NCBI GenBank assembly: GCA_964544955.1 | Contig: CAZJEB010000004.1 | Coordinates: 1-64,000, forward strand | Reading direction: 5' to 3' | Length of the DNA stretch: 64,000 nucleotides | From: JAAZPT01 sp964544955 | Lineage (GTDB): Bacteria; Bacillota; Clostridia; Christensenellales; Aristaeellaceae | Shown here: piece by piece, positions 7,241 through 15,484 of the stretch | How positions within the stretch are numbered: the stretch's first letter is position 1 | Layout: each line of letters opens with the position of its first letter | The notes under the pieces: generated by a model | Seen by the model: only the letters and a program-made list of their open reading frames with translations | The model's database searches: none | Told to the model about the DNA's origin: nothing | Made by a program: the position numbers and the translations under genes

Positions 7241-7346
7241 GTTTACCTCCAAAAAATAATAATAGCCACATTGTAGTTATAGTTAGATGATTAATATATA
7301 TCATATTATCCCAACAAGGCCTTACAAATTTAGTATACCATTAAAT

Positions 7347-8702
7347 TTAATTCTTAAGGCTTTGCATTGGCGCGGGGATTCGGCCACCTCGTTTAATCAT
7401 TTCTTTTGGAGAAAATTTTGATATTGGCATTATTGGGCCTTGCCCTAGTAATCCGCCAAAATCTAAAATATCACCCTTTTGCTCAATAGCAGGAATAATT
7501 CTAACGGCGGTTGTTTTTTGGTTAACCATACCTATTGCTGCTTCATCAGCAATAAGCCCCGCAATTATTTCAGAAGGTGTATCTCCAGGAATTACAATCA
7601 TATCTAAGCCAACAGAGCAAACAGCCGTCATCGCTTCTAGTTTTTCAAGTGTTAAGGCGCCACTTTGAACAGCTGCAATCATACCTGCATCTTCGGAAAC
7701 TGGAATAAAAGCACCACTCAATCCGCCTACGGCACTGCTTGCCATAATACCACCTTTTTTAACGGCATCGTTTAAAAGGGCCAAACACGCTGTTGTTCCA
7801 GGCCCGCCACATTGTTCTAAGCCCATTTCTTCTAAAATGTGGGCAACCGAATCGCCAATAGCGGGGGTTGGTGCTAGTGACAAGTCCACAATGCCAAAGG
7901 GAACATTTAGCCTTTGGCTAGCGATGGTACCAACTAATTGGCCCATTCTTGTAATTTTAAATGCTGTTTTCTTTATAATTTCAGCAATTTCATCCATTGT
8001 TTTTTGTGGCCCAGCTTGTTCAATAGCCACTTTAACAACACCTGGCCCACTAACACCTACATTCAAAACCACTTCAGGCTCTGATATGCCATGAAAAGCA
8101 CCAGCCATAAAAGGGTTATCTTCAACAGCATTACAAAATACAACTAATTTAGCTGCACCAATACAGGCCTTATCTTTTGTTAATATGGCACTTTCACGAA
8201 TAACTTCACTCATCAATGCAACTGCATCCATATTAATGCCTGCTTTGGTGGAGCCAATATTTACACTACTGCACACAATATCAGTTTTGCTTAAGGCTTC
8301 TGGTATTGATTCAATTAATGCACGTTCTGCACTAGTCATACCTTTTTGAACAAGGGCACTGTAACCACCAATAAAATTAACACCTACAATTTTCCCCGCC
8401 TTATCCAAAGCTTTGGCAATTTTAATAAAATCGTCCTTTGTTTTTCCATTAAGCAGACTAATTGGTGTAACTGAAATACGTTTATTGATAATTGGAATGC
8501 CATATTCTTTAGTAATCTCTTGGCCAACCTTAACTAAATCACGTGCATATGTGGTAATTTTATGTATTATTTTTTCACACATAGCATCAACATCTACATC
8601 ATTACAATCTAACAGTGAAATTCCCATTGTGATAGTTCTAATATCAAGATGTTGTTCTTCAATCATAGCGATTGTTTCTAAAATATTATATTGATTTAAC
8701 AT
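7347..8702 (-). CDS. PFL (UPF0210, DUF711) family protein
   Basis: 451 residues, the usual family length. Landmarks are DVDAMCEKIIHKITTYARDL, NFIGGYSALVQKGMT, CSSVNIGSTKAGINMDAVAL, NVGVSGPGVVKVAIEQAGP and GQGPIMPISKFSPKEMIKRG. The family is conserved across Bacillota and archaea and has a fold related to glycyl-radical enzymes but without a clear active glycyl motif; its reaction is unknown. The start lies 2 bases after the stop of the ACT-domain gene and has no ribosome site of its own, so translation is probably coupled to it. This gene pair is widely conserved. Confidence 0.9.
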   Translation of the reverse strand: MLNQYNILETIAMIEEQHLDIRTITMGISLLDCNDVDVDAMCEKIIHKITTYARDLVKVGQEITKEYGIPIINKRISVTPISLLNGKTKDDFIKIAKALDKAGKIVGVNFIGGYSALVQKGMTSAERALIESIPEALSKTDIVCSSVNIGSTKAGINMDAVALMSEVIRESAILTKDKACIGAAKLVVFCNAVEDNPFMAGAFHGISEPEVVLNVGVSGPGVVKVAIEQAGPQKTMDEIAEIIKKTAFKITRMGQLVGTIASQRLNVPFGIVDLSLAPTPAIGDSVAHILEEMGLEQCGGPGTTACLALLNDAVKKGGIMASSAVGGLSGAFIPVSEDAGMIAAVQSGALTLEKLEAMTAVCSVGLDMIVIPGDTPSEIIAGLIADEAAIGMVNQKTTAVRIIPAIEQKGDILDFGGLLGQGPIMPISKFSPKEMIKRGGRIPAPMQSLKN

Positions 8703-8704
8703 AA

Positions 8705-8974
8705 TTAAATTTTATGCATCGCATTAAACAAATCTTCGTTCATTACATGTACAGATAGTTTGTTGCGAGCCCCTTCTTTTTCCATATGGTTAACAAAAGC
8801 TAAATATTCATCCGATGACATGGTAGTTTCACAAACCATAATCATGGTAAATAAATCTTGTAAAACCGTTTGAGAAACATCAAGTATATTAACTTGATGT
8901 GTTGCGCATTCAGTAGAAACTTTGGCTAAAATGCCAGGACAATCTTGCCCTACAACTGAAATAATTATTCTCAT
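8705..8974 (-). CDS. ACT domain protein (UPF0237)
   Basis: 89 residues making a single ACT domain: MRIIISVVGQDCPGILAKVS, then HQVNILDVSQTVLQDLFTM. ACT domains bind amino acids or other small ligands and control a partner protein. The partner is presumably the PFL-family protein encoded directly after it. The ATG at 8974 has GCAAGGAG 7 bases upstream and serves both genes. Confidence 0.9.
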   Translation of the reverse strand: MRIIISVVGQDCPGILAKVSTECATHQVNILDVSQTVLQDLFTMIMVCETTMSSDEYLAFVNHMEKEGARNKLSVHVMNEDLFNAMHKI

Positions 8975-9216
8975 ATTTTTCTCCTTGCAAGGATTATAAT
9001 AAATTTGTGCTTTTTACAAAGTTCTTTGTTGTTTATGGCGTATATATTGTTTAAAATATATACAACAAATAATGGGCCATACTTCCTTTAAATATCCACG
9101 AACTTAGCGAAAACAAGCGCCAATTTTAATGGATAATTAAATATAGTTTTCTTTGCTAAGCATTGTATTTGCCCATTGAACACGAAATCACAATAACACC
9201 TTTTGTATTTTCAGTC
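8975..9216. other. Intergenic stretch with inverted repeats
   Basis: No gene seen. GTATATATT and AAATATATAC around 9041-9064 form an AT-only hairpin. CTTAGC...GAAAAC and its partner near 9104-9166 could form a long imperfect stem downstream of the 6S-like RNA. No promoter for the ACT/PFL operon is obvious to me. Confidence 0.35.
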
Positions 9217-9382
9217 AAGGTATAAGCACAATGGAATACATAGCCAAAACCCAACACTTAAAGGGTTGTTACTGATACTTATAATCAATAATAAAATAGC
9301 GTATGCCACAAAATACATACTGCTCAAATACTGATTATGCTTTGTTGTGAGGCTTGGTGAACCTATGCACTTATACCTTATT
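9217..9382 (-). ncRNA. ssrS: Structured small RNA, probable 6S RNA
   Basis: On the minus strand AAGGTATAAG (9379-9370) pairs perfectly with CTTATACCTT (9226-9217), and the next bases TGCATAG pair with CTATGTA, closing a molecule of about 165 nucleotides. Inside is a large unpaired bubble. An apical hairpin has outer arms ATAATCA/TGATTAT and inner arms AGC-GTATG/CATACGCT. A small hairpin AACCC/GGGTT lies in the 3' side of the bubble. Closing stem, central bubble, apical stem and a 3'-side hairpin are the layout of 6S RNA, which binds the sigma-A RNA polymerase. A well-placed promoter is found at 9389-9417. Identification rests on architecture, not on conserved sequence. A different regulatory RNA is possible. 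Confidence 0.5.
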
Positions 9383-9388
9383 TACATA

Positions 9389-9417
9389 ATTTTATAAATA
9401 TTGGGCGTATTTTTCAA
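9389..9417 (-). promoter_or_regulatory. Promoter of the 6S-like RNA
   Basis: Minus strand TTGAAA (9412-9417), 17 bases, TAAAAT (9389-9394). The predicted transcript start, about 9382, is 3 bases before the closing stem. This fit between promoter and fold supports the RNA call. Confidence 0.55.
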
Positions 9418-9439
9418 GTTCAACTTGAAAAATACGCCC
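9403..9439. terminator. Long perfect inverted repeat, possible terminator of the GNAT operon
   Basis: GGGCGTATTTTTCAAGTT and AACTTGAAAAATACGCCC are perfect 18-base arms with a single-base loop. It lies 36 bases after the stop of the GNAT gene at 9475. Neither side has a proper T run, so it may be a DNA-level site instead. It contains the -35 box of the RNA promoter at 9389-9417. Confidence 0.5.
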
Positions 9440-9474
9440 TTGTGATTGTTTATATTATACAATATCTTTATTAT

Positions 9475-10059
9475 TTACCGTATTTTCTTAGCCTCATACC
9501 TCATATAAATTTTTTCGTTAAAGCCTTTTTGCTTAGCATGGCTAACTTTTTCCCTTTTATATTCCACAAAGCCAAATTTTGTGTAGCAGTTTATGGCACC
9601 ATGGTTTACATCGGTAACATCAAGCTCATATGTGGAATAGGCTCCGTTGGATATTGCATAGTTTAGCAGTTTTGTGGTAATGCCCTGCCTTCTATATGCA
9701 TTTAGCACGCAAACAAATTCTATATAGCCCACATTATCAGGGTAGTTAAAGGGCTTGCCAAACTCATAATTTAGCACAAAGCTTGCAATAAGCCCTTTTA
9801 AAAAGCCAAAGCTATTTTTGTAAGCCTTTGCATCCGTAAGCACGCTTCTACCATTACAATCGGAAACTGCCAAAGCCCCCACAAGGGTTTTATTATAAAG
9901 GGCAACATAAAATCTATGGGCCTGTATTCCATTTTCTAAAGCCTGTGCAACAGTTAAAGTATTTGTGGATAATAGGGCAAAATCCTTTGCAAAGGCTTCT
10001 GCAATGCAAAGGGCTATTTGTTTTTTATCCCCTTCTACCCCTTTTCTATATTCAATCAT
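9475..10059 (-). CDS. GNAT family N-acetyltransferase
   Basis: 194 residues. The acetyl-CoA binding motif appears as VCVLNAYRRQGITTKLLNYA, in the usual R/QxxGxG/A position but with GIT in place of GxG. The last strand reads AINCYTKFGFVEYKREKVS. It transfers an acetyl group to an unknown amine. It is the last of three GNAT genes in a row on this strand (see 10073 and 10626), with 13 bases to the next. Confidence 0.85.
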   Translation of the reverse strand: MIEYRKGVEGDKKQIALCIAEAFAKDFALLSTNTLTVAQALENGIQAHRFYVALYNKTLVGALAVSDCNGRSVLTDAKAYKNSFGFLKGLIASFVLNYEFGKPFNYPDNVGYIEFVCVLNAYRRQGITTKLLNYAISNGAYSTYELDVTDVNHGAINCYTKFGFVEYKREKVSHAKQKGFNEKIYMRYEAKKIR

Positions 10060-10072
10060 ATTTATTACCTTT

Positions 10073-10609
10073 TTATTTATTATTTAAGCCTTCCCAATCC
10101 GTTCTATCCAGCTCCATATATACGGGAATCCACTCAAAACTTCCATCAAGTTCTGTTGCTGCTATATAGTCGGGCATGGGTTTTGCTTTAAAGCCAAGGC
10201 GATTATATAGGGCTATGGCCTTAGTGTTTTGTGGGTTTGGATCTACCCAAACACGGTTTGCGCCGTTTTCAAAGGCCTTTTCTATGGCGTGGTAAAGGGC
10301 TTTTGTGGCTATACCCCTTCCACGGGCAAAGGCAAATAGCTTTATATCCAATGAAGCGCTTTTGTCGTGCTTATAATCTATATTAAAATAGCTTATACCG
10401 CAAAATACATCACCCTCAAAAACGGAGTAATGATTTATTGCGGGCCTTGATGAATCTATCCATTTATACCAAGCATCCATCTGCTCATCAGTTTTTATAA
10501 GGCCATTGGGGAATCCCACAAACTTCATAACATCAGCATCTGCCCACAGTTGTTTTATATAGGGAATATGGTCTTTTGTAGTTTCTATTATATTTATATT
10601 GTTTGTCAT
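10073..10609 (-). CDS. GNAT family N-acetyltransferase (RimJ/RimL-like)
   Basis: 178 residues. The body reads ITTKDHIPYIKQLWADADV near the N-terminus, FARGRGIATKALYHAIEKAF for the acetyl-CoA loop and NTKAIALYNRLGFKAKP at the end, the pattern of RimJ/RimL-type or stress-linked acetyltransferases. I take ATG 10609 as start because GGAGG lies 7 bases before it; the frame can be extended to TTG 10624, but that codon overlaps the ribosome site. Middle gene of the three-GNAT run. Confidence 0.85.
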   Translation of the reverse strand: MTNNINIIETTKDHIPYIKQLWADADVMKFVGFPNGLIKTDEQMDAWYKWIDSSRPAINHYSVFEGDVFCGISYFNIDYKHDKSASLDIKLFAFARGRGIATKALYHAIEKAFENGANRVWVDPNPQNTKAIALYNRLGFKAKPMPDYIAATELDGSFEWIPVYMELDRTDWEGLNNK

Positions 10610-10625
10610 TTTAAACCTCCACAAG

Positions 10626-11054
10626 TTATAACACAGTTTTTTTATACTTAAAAACTTCTATGCCACCATAATTGCCTTCGCCAACTTTTACATAGCCAAG
10701 GGATTCATAAAATCTATGTAGCCCAATGTTTACAGCAGGGGTATCAAGCTTCCATTTTTTAACTTTGGGGTATAATTTTTCTATTGCTAAAATAGCTTGC
10801 TTGCCATAGCCCTTATGTTGATATGTTGGGTCAATAAAAATTGAGCCTAACTCGCCTTTTTTACCAAAGCCCATAACAAAGGCCCCACCAATAATAACAT
10901 CATCACAAAGTATAGTTTTGCCAAATATGCGCGGTGGCATAAAGCGCTTTTTATTTGTATTTATCACAGGGGGATACATGCCAAACTGTTTATAATCTGG
11001 GGCAAAGGCTTTCAAAGCCGTATCATAAAGCGTTGCAACATCCCCTTTTAGCAT
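10626..11054 (-). CDS. GNAT family N-acetyltransferase, start uncertain
   Basis: The core reads GELGSIFIDPTYQHKGYGKQ (acetyl-CoA loop QxxGxG) and GLHRFYESLGYVKVGEG. From ATG 11054 it has 142 residues but no ribosome site. Upstream in frame, after a GGGGGG run, the codons read I-F-I-I-T-V-R-K-M, which is the expected first strand of a GNAT fold. The true start is therefore probably a rare ATT or ATA codon 20 to 30 bases further up, around 11070-11085. First of three GNAT genes in tandem. Confidence 0.8.
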   Translation of the reverse strand: MLKGDVATLYDTALKAFAPDYKQFGMYPPVINTNKKRFMPPRIFGKTILCDDVIIGGAFVMGFGKKGELGSIFIDPTYQHKGYGKQAILAIEKLYPKVKKWKLDTPAVNIGLHRFYESLGYVKVGEGNYGGIEVFKYKKTVL

Positions 11055-11098
11055 TTTTCTAACTGTTATTATAAAAATCCCCCCTATATAAACAAAGC

Positions 11099-11863
11099 TT
11101 ATTGTTTTTTAGCCACAATATAATACCTGTGAACTCTACCCTCTATAAAGCCCTTATCCTCCAATATAGCTTGAGCCTTATACAAGTTATCCAAATGCGT
11201 ATCCACGGAAAAGTTTATAAATTCCCACTCAATAATTCTTGCAAACCACACCAAAGCCCCCACATCATAAAAGCGTATGGGCTTATAACATTCCCCGCTT
11301 TCAAGTATATCAAAGCCAGCGTTTTCAAGGGCTTTTATATTAATATCTAAGTATTGGTCGGGGTAGGGCAAAGTTTTTAGCTCTGGCTGTAAAAGGCGAA
11401 CAAGCTCCAAATCGTTTTCAGCACCCACCTGTTGGGTTACAAATATGCCCCCTTGTTTTAATACCCTGTGTAGCTCCGAGGGGATAAAACTTCCGTGGCG
11501 GTTAGTAACAATATCAAAGCTATTGTTATCAAAGGGCAAAGGATCATCACCATCCCCTTGCTTAAAGTTTATGCCAAGGGGCAAAAGCCTTTGTTTGCAA
11601 AGCTCCACATTGGGTGTATAGCCCTCTATGGCGGCAGTTTTGTTATGGGGATGGTTAAGCTCTAGTAAAAATTCGCCCCCACCAGTTTCCATATCCATAA
11701 GCTCCATATTGTTATGCAAATACTTTTCTATTACGGCCTTTAAGTTCCAGGGCAAATCCGTCTCTTCCACATACCTATCTTTTATGTGGGAAAAATCCCA
11801 ACCTTTAATATGGGCGATATCTTCTTCGTGCTTCCAGGCATCATATAGTTCTTTATTTTTCAT
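11099..11863 (-). CDS. Class I SAM-dependent methyltransferase
   Basis: 254 residues. Motif I is MDMETGGGEFLLELNH at about 55-70, the acidic end of strand 2 is AAIEGYTPN, motif II is PLPFDNNSFDIVTNRHG, and ELHRVLKQGGIFVTQQVG is the typical post-motif II helix and strand. The substrate cannot be read from this; the domain is shared by small-molecule and rRNA methylases. It lies 44 bases upstream of the GNAT run on the same strand. Confidence 0.85.
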   Translation of the reverse strand: MKNKELYDAWKHEEDIAHIKGWDFSHIKDRYVEETDLPWNLKAVIEKYLHNNMELMDMETGGGEFLLELNHPHNKTAAIEGYTPNVELCKQRLLPLGINFKQGDGDDPLPFDNNSFDIVTNRHGSFIPSELHRVLKQGGIFVTQQVGAENDLELVRLLQPELKTLPYPDQYLDINIKALENAGFDILESGECYKPIRFYDVGALVWFARIIEWEFINFSVDTHLDNLYKAQAILEDKGFIEGRVHRYYIVAKKQ

Positions 11864-11885
11864 GGCATTACATCTTTATTTTTAA

Positions 11886-12104
11886 TTATTTGTTATTTTT
11901 ACCCAACAGCTTATTAATTAATACAGGCAAAAATATGGAGGGCAATATGGATACTAAAAAGCTAAAGCCCCATTCCTTAAGCAATATTATAAAAAACTGG
12001 GGGTTTATACCCACGTTTTTTATTACCATAGTTAGGCTCATAAAAAAGCTCATACCTAAGGCCATAAGCAATGCAAAAATTAGTTTTTCTTTTTTGTTGT
12101 TCAT
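11886..12104 (-). CDS. DUF2798-like small membrane protein
   Basis: 72 residues with two membrane segments (about 8-28 and 42-65). MNNKKEKLIFALLMALGMSF and the central WGFSFLVSILPSIFLPVLIN fit the DUF2798 pattern. Function unknown. It starts 12 bases after the S66 peptidase gene and is probably translated from the same message. Confidence 0.65.
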   Translation of the reverse strand: MNNKKEKLIFALLMALGMSFFMSLTMVIKNVGINPQFFIILLKEWGFSFLVSILPSIFLPVLINKLLGKNNK

Positions 12105-12116
12105 ATTATATCTCGC

Positions 12117-13169
12117 TTAAAATTTTATTACTTGGTTTAAAGCATCCACATATGCCATTTTGCCATAGGGCAATACAGTGCGTGGAAATGCGTGGCCAAA
12201 GTTTATGTTATATAGTATGGGTATGTTTTTAGGCACTACCTTTGTGTATACAGGCTTGTATTCCTCGTAATACACTTGGTTTTGGGGTTTTCCAACAATT
12301 ATGCCGTTTATACCCTCAAATACGCCAAGGCTTTTAAAGGCCTCAAGGGCATTTGCTAAATACTTTGGGGATGAATGGTTTTCACTGGTTTCAAGGAATA
12401 GTATTTTGCCCTTCCATTCCTCTTTTGTGGGGAATATACCATACTTTGTGCAAGTTTCCAACTGACCCACTTCACGCCCGGGGGCAATAATCTCGTATAA
12501 GGCTTCCAAGCACCCGCCCAATAGCTCACCGCTAAATTCCCTTGCCCCTTGCAATAGCTCAAAGCCCCTTTCCTCCTTGTGGGTAACGCGCTCTGTGCCT
12601 AGGGCATTTATGCTAAAATCCTCACGCTCATCATACCAAAGGGGGCTGGGGTGAATTTCCTTTAAATCGTTCCCATCAAAAAAGCTTTCAAAGGCTGCTT
12701 TTGTATAGGGGAGCATATCGGGGCCAATATCTGCAATATCGGTTAATATGGCAGGGCCATAATAGCTTTGTAAGCCCAATTTATAAAACATTAAATGGTT
12801 TACTGTTGAGTTTGAAAAACCAGTAAATATTTTAGGGTTGTTTTTTACGGCCTGTATAAATTCCTCATCATCCATAAGGTAGGGTAGTGTAAGGTGGGTA
12901 TCTACACCACCTATGGCACTAATTATTCCCTTTACATCAGGGTTTAAAAAGGCAGCCTTTAAATCCTCAGCGCGCTTTTCAGGGTTGTTTTTAACATATT
13001 CTATTCCCTTTAGGGCGTGGGGCATAAATAAGGGTATAAGGCCCATAGCCTTTATACGCTTAGTGGCAAGTTCAACGTTGTGGCTACAAAAGGGCTCGCC
13101 TAATGTACCGCTGGATAGGCTTACAATTGCTAATGTATCGCCTTTTTTAAGCTTTTGTGGTATTAGCAT
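12117..13169 (-). CDS. S66 family peptidase (LD-carboxypeptidase / MccF-like)
   Basis: 350 residues. N-terminal KLKKGDTLAIVSLSSG, then ISAIGGVDTHLTLPYLMDDE, the nucleophile region FTGFSNSTVNHLMFYKLGLQ, the Glu strand GKILFLETSENHSSP and the C-terminal NINFGHAFPRTVLPYG with the catalytic His. The Ser-Glu-His triad is present. The residue after the nucleophile is Asn where LdcA has Asp. The family includes murein recycling carboxypeptidases and MccF, which destroys the antibiotic microcin C. The longer linker and NSTVN motif favour the MccF-like branch, so self-protection against a peptide-nucleotide is possible. Confidence 0.85.
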   Translation of the reverse strand: MLIPQKLKKGDTLAIVSLSSGTLGEPFCSHNVELATKRIKAMGLIPLFMPHALKGIEYVKNNPEKRAEDLKAAFLNPDVKGIISAIGGVDTHLTLPYLMDDEEFIQAVKNNPKIFTGFSNSTVNHLMFYKLGLQSYYGPAILTDIADIGPDMLPYTKAAFESFFDGNDLKEIHPSPLWYDEREDFSINALGTERVTHKEERGFELLQGAREFSGELLGGCLEALYEIIAPGREVGQLETCTKYGIFPTKEEWKGKILFLETSENHSSPKYLANALEAFKSLGVFEGINGIIVGKPQNQVYYEEYKPVYTKVVPKNIPILYNINFGHAFPRTVLPYGKMAYVDALNQVIKF

Positions 13170-13178
13170 ATATGCCTC

Positions 13179-13577
13179 CTAAAATTTAATAGCATCGCTT
13201 ATGTATATTTCACCCTCATGGCTAATTGTGTAAAGTAGGCATTCCTTTTGGGTGTAAAAGGCAATATCCTCTTGCCCCTCACCAAAAAGCACATAAGCCC
13301 CATCCTTTAGGCTTAAAAAGCCTTTTTTGCTAAGCATATATTCCTTTATTTGTGGGCTAAGGGCAAACTTGTATATATTAGCCTTTTTAGATGATTTTGT
13401 ACCCTCCCACTGCTTGCTTTTGCTTGTGGATATAAGCTTATCCCTAAAGCAAGGGGGAGGGGAATAGTTGTATAAGCTTGCTATTGTAAAGTAAATACAC
13501 TTATCAAAAAGTATATTAATAAGTTTAACATATTCCTTTGTGTTTATGTTGTTTGTTTTTATATTAAAGTTTATCAT
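13179..13577 (-). CDS. Uncharacterised protein of 132 residues
   Basis: No family recognised. The protein begins MINFNIKTNNINTKEYVKLI and has a basic Ser/Lys stretch (KLISTSKSKQWEGTKSSKKA) in the middle. No signal peptide or membrane segment. Its ATG overlaps the stop codon of the GNAT-dioxygenase gene by 4 bases, so translation is coupled, and it ends 10 bases before the S66 peptidase start. Confidence 0.55.
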   Translation of the reverse strand: MINFNIKTNNINTKEYVKLINILFDKCIYFTIASLYNYSPPPCFRDKLISTSKSKQWEGTKSSKKANIYKFALSPQIKEYMLSKKGFLSLKDGAYVLFGEGQEDIAFYTQKECLLYTISHEGEIYISDAIKF

Positions 13578-14797
13578 TTCCCTATCATATAGCTTGTCAT
13601 GGATAGGCTACCCATTGTGCATTTGTTGGCGTACACAGCCACATTATCCGTTTCATCACTTGCACCTAACACATAAAGCAAGGGCAAAAAGTGATCCGGC
13701 GTAGGCACGGATAATTTTGCGCTATTGCCTTGGTTTGCATAGTTTATTATAGCTTGGTGGTTTTTGCTTAGTATATTATCCCTTATAAAGTTATCAAAAT
13801 CATAGGCGAAAGGCTCACCTTGGCCCTCCATAGCCCAATCCACAAGCCTTAGGTTGTGCACAACATTGCCCGATGCAAATATAAGCACACCTTCATCCCT
13901 CAAGCTGGCAAGGTTTTTGCCTATGTTGTAATGCTCTTGGGGGCTTGCTGTGCCATCTATGCTTATTTGGAACACGGGTATATCCATTTCAGGGTACATT
14001 TTAACAAGCACGCTCCATGTGCCATGGTCTATGCCCCAGGTATTATCAAAAATAGTTTCACGCTCTATTAGGTTTTTGGCCTTTTGGGCAAGCTCAGGCT
14101 CGCCTTTGGGGGTATAAGCAACTTCATAAAGGGCTTTGGGGAAGCCATACATATCGTATATGGTTTTAGGTTGTAGCTCGTTCATTATCCTTGTACCCCT
14201 TGTGTACCAATGGGCAGATATGGCTATTATTGCCTTGGGTTTGGGTAGTGCCTTTGCCATATCCCTCCAAGCCTGTGTGTATTCGTTTTCCTCTATGGCG
14301 TTCATGGGTGAACCGTGGCCCACAAATATTAGGGGCATTTTTCTTTCTTTTATCATAGTATACTTCCTTTTCTTATCATCAGTTATTTGTTGTATTTTAA
14401 AGCCAAGTTTTTGGTATAAGCCTAGGGCGTTTTTATTATAATCAAAAACATTTAGTGTAATTGTTATAATTTGTTCATGCTCAAACACAATATCAATAAA
14501 GGCTTTAAGGGCTTGTTTGCCTAAGCCCTTGCCCGTTAAAGCGGGGTTTAAAACAAACCTGCCAATGTGGGCATTACCATCCTTTATAGCTATTAATTGT
14601 ATAATGCCAATAAAATCATTATCAAAAAATATTGAATATACATTTTCTAATTTGCCTAATTGCTCAAGGCTTAAAGGGAAATACAAGGCAGAGCCTCCCC
14701 ATTTTTCTAGGAAGCTTTCACCCTGTGTATTTGTCCAATTACATATTAATTGGGCGTTGTTAGGGTTTAAACCCTTTGTTATATTAATGTTGTTCAT
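13574..14797 (-). CDS. GNAT acetyltransferase fused to 4,5-DOPA dioxygenase-like extradiol enzyme
   Basis: 407 residues. Residues 1-147 form a GNAT domain: FVLNPALTGKGLGKQALKAF is the acetyl-CoA loop and NKNALGLYQKLGFKI the last strand. Residues from about 148 on form a class III extradiol dioxygenase of the YgiD/DODA type: PLIFVGHGSPMNAIEENEYT, IAISAHWYTRG, WGIDHGTWSVLVKMYPEMDI and LIFASGNVVHNLR carry the metal-binding His residues. A good internal ribosome site (AAAAGGAAG) lies 6 bases before ATG 14356, which would give a normal-length 260-residue dioxygenase. So the GNAT stop seems to have been lost and both the fusion and the free dioxygenase could be made. Confidence 0.8.
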   Translation of the reverse strand: MNNINITKGLNPNNAQLICNWTNTQGESFLEKWGGSALYFPLSLEQLGKLENVYSIFFDNDFIGIIQLIAIKDGNAHIGRFVLNPALTGKGLGKQALKAFIDIVFEHEQIITITLNVFDYNKNALGLYQKLGFKIQQITDDKKRKYTMIKERKMPLIFVGHGSPMNAIEENEYTQAWRDMAKALPKPKAIIAISAHWYTRGTRIMNELQPKTIYDMYGFPKALYEVAYTPKGEPELAQKAKNLIERETIFDNTWGIDHGTWSVLVKMYPEMDIPVFQISIDGTASPQEHYNIGKNLASLRDEGVLIFASGNVVHNLRLVDWAMEGQGEPFAYDFDNFIRDNILSKNHQAIINYANQGNSAKLSVPTPDHFLPLLYVLGASDETDNVAVYANKCTMGSLSMTSYMIGK

Positions 14798-14803
14798 GTG
14801 TTA

Positions 14804-15463
14804 TTAATCTAATTTGCGTTTTTTAGTTTCTATTGCAATAAAATCAGGTAAATAGTTTGGGGTGCAACCCTTTGATACTACTTCATCTTTATACAAGCCA
14901 GAGTCAATACCAAGCTGTACACAACGGGCACGGTACTGGGGATTATATATGCCAATCCAACCTGCTGTAAAATTCATAGCCCATTGCACCATGGGGTCTT
15001 CCTTTAGAAGATTCTTTTCTAATTCATCAACTAAATGTGGGGTGTTATCGGCTAATTTACCTGTCCACCTAAGCCGCCCTTGATAATACCAAAAAGTTCT
15101 TCGTTTAAGGGGCAAAGGGCTATTTTGCCAAGTTTCCATAAGGGCGGTAAGGGGCTTGCTTTTTGTAAGTTGATTAGCCATTAACCAATCCATAATTTGA
15201 ATTTGCTGTGCTTCGGTATGGCATTCCATATCCTTAATAAGCTTATCAAGGCATTTTTCATCCAACTGTTTTTTATCCATAATTAAAGTAGATAAAAGCC
15301 TTGGTAAATACTGCCCACTTAGCCATAAATCCATTGCAAGCTCGTGGTTTATTTTGTTTTCTTTTGCAATAACTCTCAAATCGCCTAGTTTTGTTGTACT
15401 GTTTATTTTAGCTAAAATTTCAGTGGCTTTTGTTGAAATTATTCTTTCGTTTTTATCTTTCAT
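14804..15463 (-). CDS. DNA alkylation repair-like protein (AlkD/HEAT family)
   Basis: 219 residues, all helical. The features KLGDLRVIAKENKINHELAM, DLWLSGQYLPRLLSTLIMD, DWLMANQL and FWYYQGRLRWTGKL match the AlkD-like HEAT-repeat family. True AlkD enzymes excise 3-methyladenine and N7-methylguanine; many relatives lack shown glycosylase activity. I cannot confirm the catalytic Asp. The gene ends 6 bases before the GNAT-dioxygenase start, suggesting one transcript. Confidence 0.7.
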   Translation of the reverse strand: MKDKNERIISTKATEILAKINSTTKLGDLRVIAKENKINHELAMDLWLSGQYLPRLLSTLIMDKKQLDEKCLDKLIKDMECHTEAQQIQIMDWLMANQLTKSKPLTALMETWQNSPLPLKRRTFWYYQGRLRWTGKLADNTPHLVDELEKNLLKEDPMVQWAMNFTAGWIGIYNPQYRARCVQLGIDSGLYKDEVVSKGCTPNYLPDFIAIETKKRKLD

Positions 15464-15484
15464 GTTTCATACCTTTTCAATAAT

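Noticed and set aside
9403..9439. Insertion-sequence end
   Set aside because: The inverted repeat is perfect but has no transposase or second copy nearby; a terminator or promoter-linked site explains it better.
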